Part shown: positions 60,341-64,000 of the stretch, piece after piece
How the letters are laid out: each line of letters begins with the position of its first letter
Position numbering within the stretch: the first letter of the stretch is position 1
NCBI GenBank assembly: GCA_950295325.1
Contig: OX485807.1
Span: 16,459,001-16,523,000, forward strand
DNA: 64,000 bases
Direction of reading: 5' to 3'
Source: Polytrichum commune
Taxonomy: Eukaryota > Streptophyta > Polytrichopsida > Polytrichales > Polytrichaceae
Translations under genes and position numbers: made by a program
The notes under the pieces: generated by a model
What the model was told of the DNA's origin: nothing
Databases searched by the model: none
The model's input: only the letters and a program-made list of their open reading frames with translations

Positions 60341-60523
60341 TATTGTGTTAATATTTTGTCAAATTTACTAATACTCTATATCGGTCAATTGTATTAATCA
60401 ATTCCTAGCCCTTCTTTTTGGATTCTTGCATTAAATACACATGTGATATCTATAAAAAAAATGTATAATAAACTTTAGAATGACCCTATTATCCATGGAC
60501 CCCAAAAGCTAATAGAGAATTTG

Positions 60524-61456
60524 TCACTCCAAGGTTTTGAACTTATATATATTACCTGAAAGTGGTCTAGGACTTGGGCTCTTGCTAGAATCCGGTGTTT
60601 GTAGTCCTAGACTAGAGATACCACCAAGTACGTTTGGTGGAGGTTGGTTCAATGTTGATGAGTATATGCCCCTGCCCAAAATTGCATCTAAAAGATCTTT
60701 TGCATTGCCGGAGATTTCCTCATGTGACGCCTTTATCATCAAATTAGCTTTACCTTGTGGGTTGGTATAGTTCCATTTTTTTCTTGTGCCACGTTGGCCC
60801 CGTTGTGCCCAAATTTTGGGATAATCTGAGTTGCTATGCAAATCGTCGTTCAAGGACAAAGTCGGAGATGTTGTGTGCCCTTGACCATTCCAATCTTTGG
60901 TTTCCAACAACATGGCCCTCATCGCACGTGGTCGTTTCCCACCTCTATACATTTCCTCCTCAAATTGCTCATCACCGACATAATCATATTGCTCACCATA
61001 TTCGGTATTTATACCGCAAAATTCTCCGAGGTGTGAAATACTAGCACCTCTATCACGAACATCATCTAAGTAATCGGCCAAACCTTCATTATCCTCACTA
61101 GTTTTGTTGTCGTCATCTAAGAGGTTGTAGAACCTTAACGTGGCTTCCAATACATCGGGGGTCCAAACACTATCATTGTTGTAAAAATCATAGTTGGGGG
61201 TATTGAACATGTTGAAATCGGCCATGAGATTGGCAAGTTCCTCATTGTCATCTTCAAAGTTGGGTGTGATGATTTTTGTTGACTCATCATCGCCCCAAAA
61301 ATCAAAATTGCCTAGGAAGTTGAGTGTACCCGGGGTTGGAGGCCCGGGGTCTACGAGACAACCTTCCAATGTATATGGATCATCCCATTCTTCATGGAGG
61401 TCCTCTAAAAGAATGTTACTCAAAACATGCTCCACATCTTTCAATACGTGGCTCAT
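60524..61456 (-). CDS. Acidic 310-aa protein of unknown function
   Basis: The frame is open from ATG at 61456 to TAA at 60524. Residues 1-145 are strongly acidic with hydrophobic residues between (EHVLSNILLEDLHEEWDDPY, FLGNFDFWGDDES, ANLMADFNMFNTPNYDFYNN), a pattern found in activation-domain-like regions. A basic patch (GGKRPRAMRAML) lies at ~175-187 and another (GQRGTRKKWNY) at ~225-235. The C-terminus is Pro/Ser-rich (NQPPPNVLGG, SKSPSPRPLSG). No known domain was recognised. Length without a stop in AT-rich DNA and selective retention of the duplicate reading frame support coding. It may have additional exons upstream, or be linked to a transposon. Confidence 0.6.
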   Translation of the reverse strand: MSHVLKDVEHVLSNILLEDLHEEWDDPYTLEGCLVDPGPPTPGTLNFLGNFDFWGDDESTKIITPNFEDDNEELANLMADFNMFNTPNYDFYNNDSVWTPDVLEATLRFYNLLDDDNKTSEDNEGLADYLDDVRDRGASISHLGEFCGINTEYGEQYDYVGDEQFEEEMYRGGKRPRAMRAMLLETKDWNGQGHTTSPTLSLNDDLHSNSDYPKIWAQRGQRGTRKKWNYTNPQGKANLMIKASHEEISGNAKDLLDAILGRGIYSSTLNQPPPNVLGGISSLGLQTPDSSKSPSPRPLSGNIYKFKTLE

Positions 61457-61529
61457 GTTGGATTAATTGCTTCAAATTTTGGAGCACTTTCACATATCAT
61501 CAACAACAAAAATGATGTGAACTAGTGTT

Positions 61530-63130
61530 TGAGAGTCTTCCTTGACAAAGGAATATACACGTCATGATAGAGGACTTGTAATATGTGTGTCAAATCAACA
61601 CTTTTTGTGTAAAATGTATGTGAAATGACCTTATCAAATAGACTGAAGGATTCCTTGCTATGTTTATGAGGGATGTAAACCTCAACTTGACAATGAACAT
61701 GCAACCCAATGGTATCTTGTAGTGTTGACAACAATCTAACAAAAAATGATACTTAGGAGGCATTTGCCATGCTCTTGAATGCTAACTGACATGCTTTGAA
61801 CCTCATATGCAGTAGTAGTTGAATATTTTTCAGGCATACCAAAGAGGGTTGTCTATTCCTAGAGAAAAAACAAATTGTCTTCAAATTGGGTTGAATCTCA
61901 CACAAAAACTACACTAAGTAGTTCTATTAGTGTGGGCCAAATTAATTTTCTACAACCCACATTAATTCTCATGACAAGCTTTGATGTGGGTCATGTTAAT
62001 TTTCAACTCATGTTTAATCTCTAGTTTTTAATTATTTATGTAAGGTGTTGGTTGGAAGTCTCAAGGAAGACCTAGTGGAAGACCCAAGGTCTTGGACCCA
62101 AGTTTGTTCATGCGACTAGAAAATTAGAGTGACTCGCATTGATCATTACCACAATGATTTTCCACCCACGTTAATAGGACTAATAAGTGTACATTCCTAC
62201 ATTGATAAAGATGAAGATCGTGCCTTCTACATTCTATCATTGTGTTGAACTTGGCAAAGCTTGACATATCACCTGCAAAGTATTATTCGAGTGTATTGTA
62301 GAGGGTCTCTATTCTAACACAAAAGATTTCTTTTCCTTCAAGAGTTGAAATGTGCCATTCTCACATTCACCACGACCCACTTGTATCCCCTATGGAAACT
62401 ATGTTTCAATACACGTAGAAATGAAACAAGGAGCCCTCTACGGTATCTTATCATGCAATAAGCTTCATAGATTTTAGAGAAACCAACTCAAATCTAGCAT
62501 AAATTCTCAGTGCCCTTGTTTACATAGTTTTGAAAGTAAATAGTAATATGATTGTACCTTGTAATTCAGGTGCACATGTGGGGTCAGTTTGAGAAGAATT
62601 TCCATTTTCCATCGTTTGCTTATGGCCACATAACAAACTTCAACAAGGAATATATATATATATATATATATCATATGGGTTATATGAAAGATGGGTGCCC
62701 CTCATATGGACAATGACCTATAATGGTTTTAAATGTATACACACATATATATATATATCCAAATTTTAAAAAATATGTGTTTGAAAGAAAACCATTTTAG
62801 GTCATTTGTGAAATTCACTACAAGGATTCATAAAAGATTCACATGGATTCCAATTACAAAAATATCATCTTTCATTATTTTTCTCATTTGAATTTGCTAA
62901 ATGTGCTCATGTGATTTCTACTTTTTTTTATTAAACCCTTACCTAACTCAAAATGCTCAAAATAGGCGTATTCACCTTACACCTTAAGCAACCAATGTAG
63001 AATATATTGATCAAAACTTTGACGGTGCAATCTTCATATACGATTATTCGATGTATACTGTGAACTTACATTGAGTCTAAAGCTTACTACAAGTTGTTGG
63101 GGATTCAATCAATTCATCATAAGGCACACA
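61530..63130. other. AT-rich intergenic sequence
   Basis: AT microsatellites lie at 62649-62672 and about 62740-62757. No gene was recognised. Confidence 0.4.
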
Positions 63131-63139
63131 ACTTCACTA

Positions 63140-63344
63140 CACTGATTATCCCAATAAGTGCGTGTTCCTATTCAAAGTTACGCAATGCTATAACTATTTA
63201 ATAAGAATTAAATATTTTACCAAGTAAAGTTGTTTATGTTCTATAATGTGCGAACAACCTGTTGAACTTTTGTTACACTTGAGTAAGATATTATTGCACT
63301 GCGTAACTGTGAATAATAACATGCATTAATTGGGATAATCAGTG
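63140..63344. mobile_element. MITE family B, copy 6
   Basis: CACTGATTATCCCAATAAGT at the left is mirrored by TAATTGGGATAATCAGTG at the right, and TTCAAAGTTACGCAATGC by GCGTAACTGTGAATAAT further in. TA flanks both sides (63138-63139, 63345-63346), which would fit a Tc1/mariner-derived MITE. Confidence 0.75.
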
Positions 63345-63349
63345 TAACA

Positions 63350-64000
63350 TATGTGTCTTGGATTGGTGGTGGGTAGAATGGGGCCTTCCATCACACACTT
63401 GATACAATTTTGCATCAAAATGTAAAGATGAAAGTGCAAATGCAATATTGTTGTCATAGATTCGTGGTGTGAGAATGCACAAAGAATGTATGGCATGGGA
63501 AAAAGTACAAAACCTCGTGTCCTTTTAAGGATAACAAAATCTACTACATGGTGATATATATATCTTAGGACATATGAGATTCATAGATACTTTTCTATAC
63601 TTTTCTTATCTTAGAAAATGTTAAAGTTTGGATGCGTCCACCAAATGAAGTTAGACATTGAGTTGGAACATACCTTGGAAGACTTGTGACGACAAGTTGT
63701 GATGTGGACTACATTTTTCATCACTACTAATGTTCATCTAAGCTCGAGGCAAATGTGCAAGCCATTTGCTTGGGAAGAGCTGCAGTGAAACCTCAATCTT
63801 GACCTAATTATCAATGAGTAGATTGTGCTCTTAAGTGATGTGTTTTCTATGTTGTAGACTATATGAAAATTGCACCACCTTGCTCAAAAGCCGAATCAAA
63901 TATGCAAATGTAAGTGAGTTGGATAACACAATCTCAAAAAATGACCTCATGTGTTGTTTAGCCACATTTGACCATACTTTTGTGATTAGAATTCCACCTT
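63350..64000. other. AT-rich intergenic sequence to the right edge
   Basis: No coding region, RNA gene or complete repeat was seen. Confidence 0.4.

Overview
This window reads as nuclear DNA of a land plant. The support is a five-exon TBL/PMR5-type (DUF231) protein, GT-AG introns, telo-box motifs near two genes, tRNA-derived SINEs, and Tourist-, pogo- and CACTA-like elements. Nothing in it is bacterial or organellar. The lineage cannot be fixed from sequence alone. The degraded LINE and the propeller protein would suit a seed-free plant (bryophyte, lycophyte or fern), but that is an inference.

Gene-bearing parts: (i) 474-2064 (-), the 5' half of a multi-exon gene for a small type II membrane protein that runs off the left edge; intron 1 holds a 141-bp tandem repeat. 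(ii) 8160-10130 (+), an intronless 656-aa ER-type J-domain/thioredoxin-like protein whose J domain lacks HPD. (iii) 11278-14915 (-), a complete TRICHOME BIREFRINGENCE-LIKE gene (486 aa, exons in phase), a probable Golgi polysaccharide O-acetyltransferase. (iv) 15871-17326 (-), fragments of a possible unknown gene with an acidic C-terminus. (v) 35589-36110 (-), a coding remnant broken by one in-frame TAG. (vi) 56835-59372 (-), an intronless 845-aa protein with a disordered N-terminus and a kelch/F-box-associated-like propeller but no F-box. (vii) 60524-61456 (-), a 310-aa acidic protein of unknown function whose 3' end is tandemly duplicated downstream as a broken copy.

The roughly 40 kb between 17.6 and 56.3 kb is mostly a graveyard of small transposons. 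It holds at least six members of a Tourist-like family (GGGCCACTTC ends, TWA target sites), two of them head to head; a second Tourist-like family (GGTAGAGGGTGC ends); a nested MITE; three same-strand SINE insertions with target-site duplications of 12, 15 and 16 bp; a pogo-like element that keeps the last ~100 codons of its transposase; a ~5-kb foldback element with CACTA-like ends; a 154-bp CACTA MITE; a 144-nt hairpin; and remnants of a non-LTR retrotransposon. No LTR element was recognised. The genes show no sign of acting together as a cluster. The most notable features are the density of inverted-repeat elements beside genes and the several decaying coding sequences.
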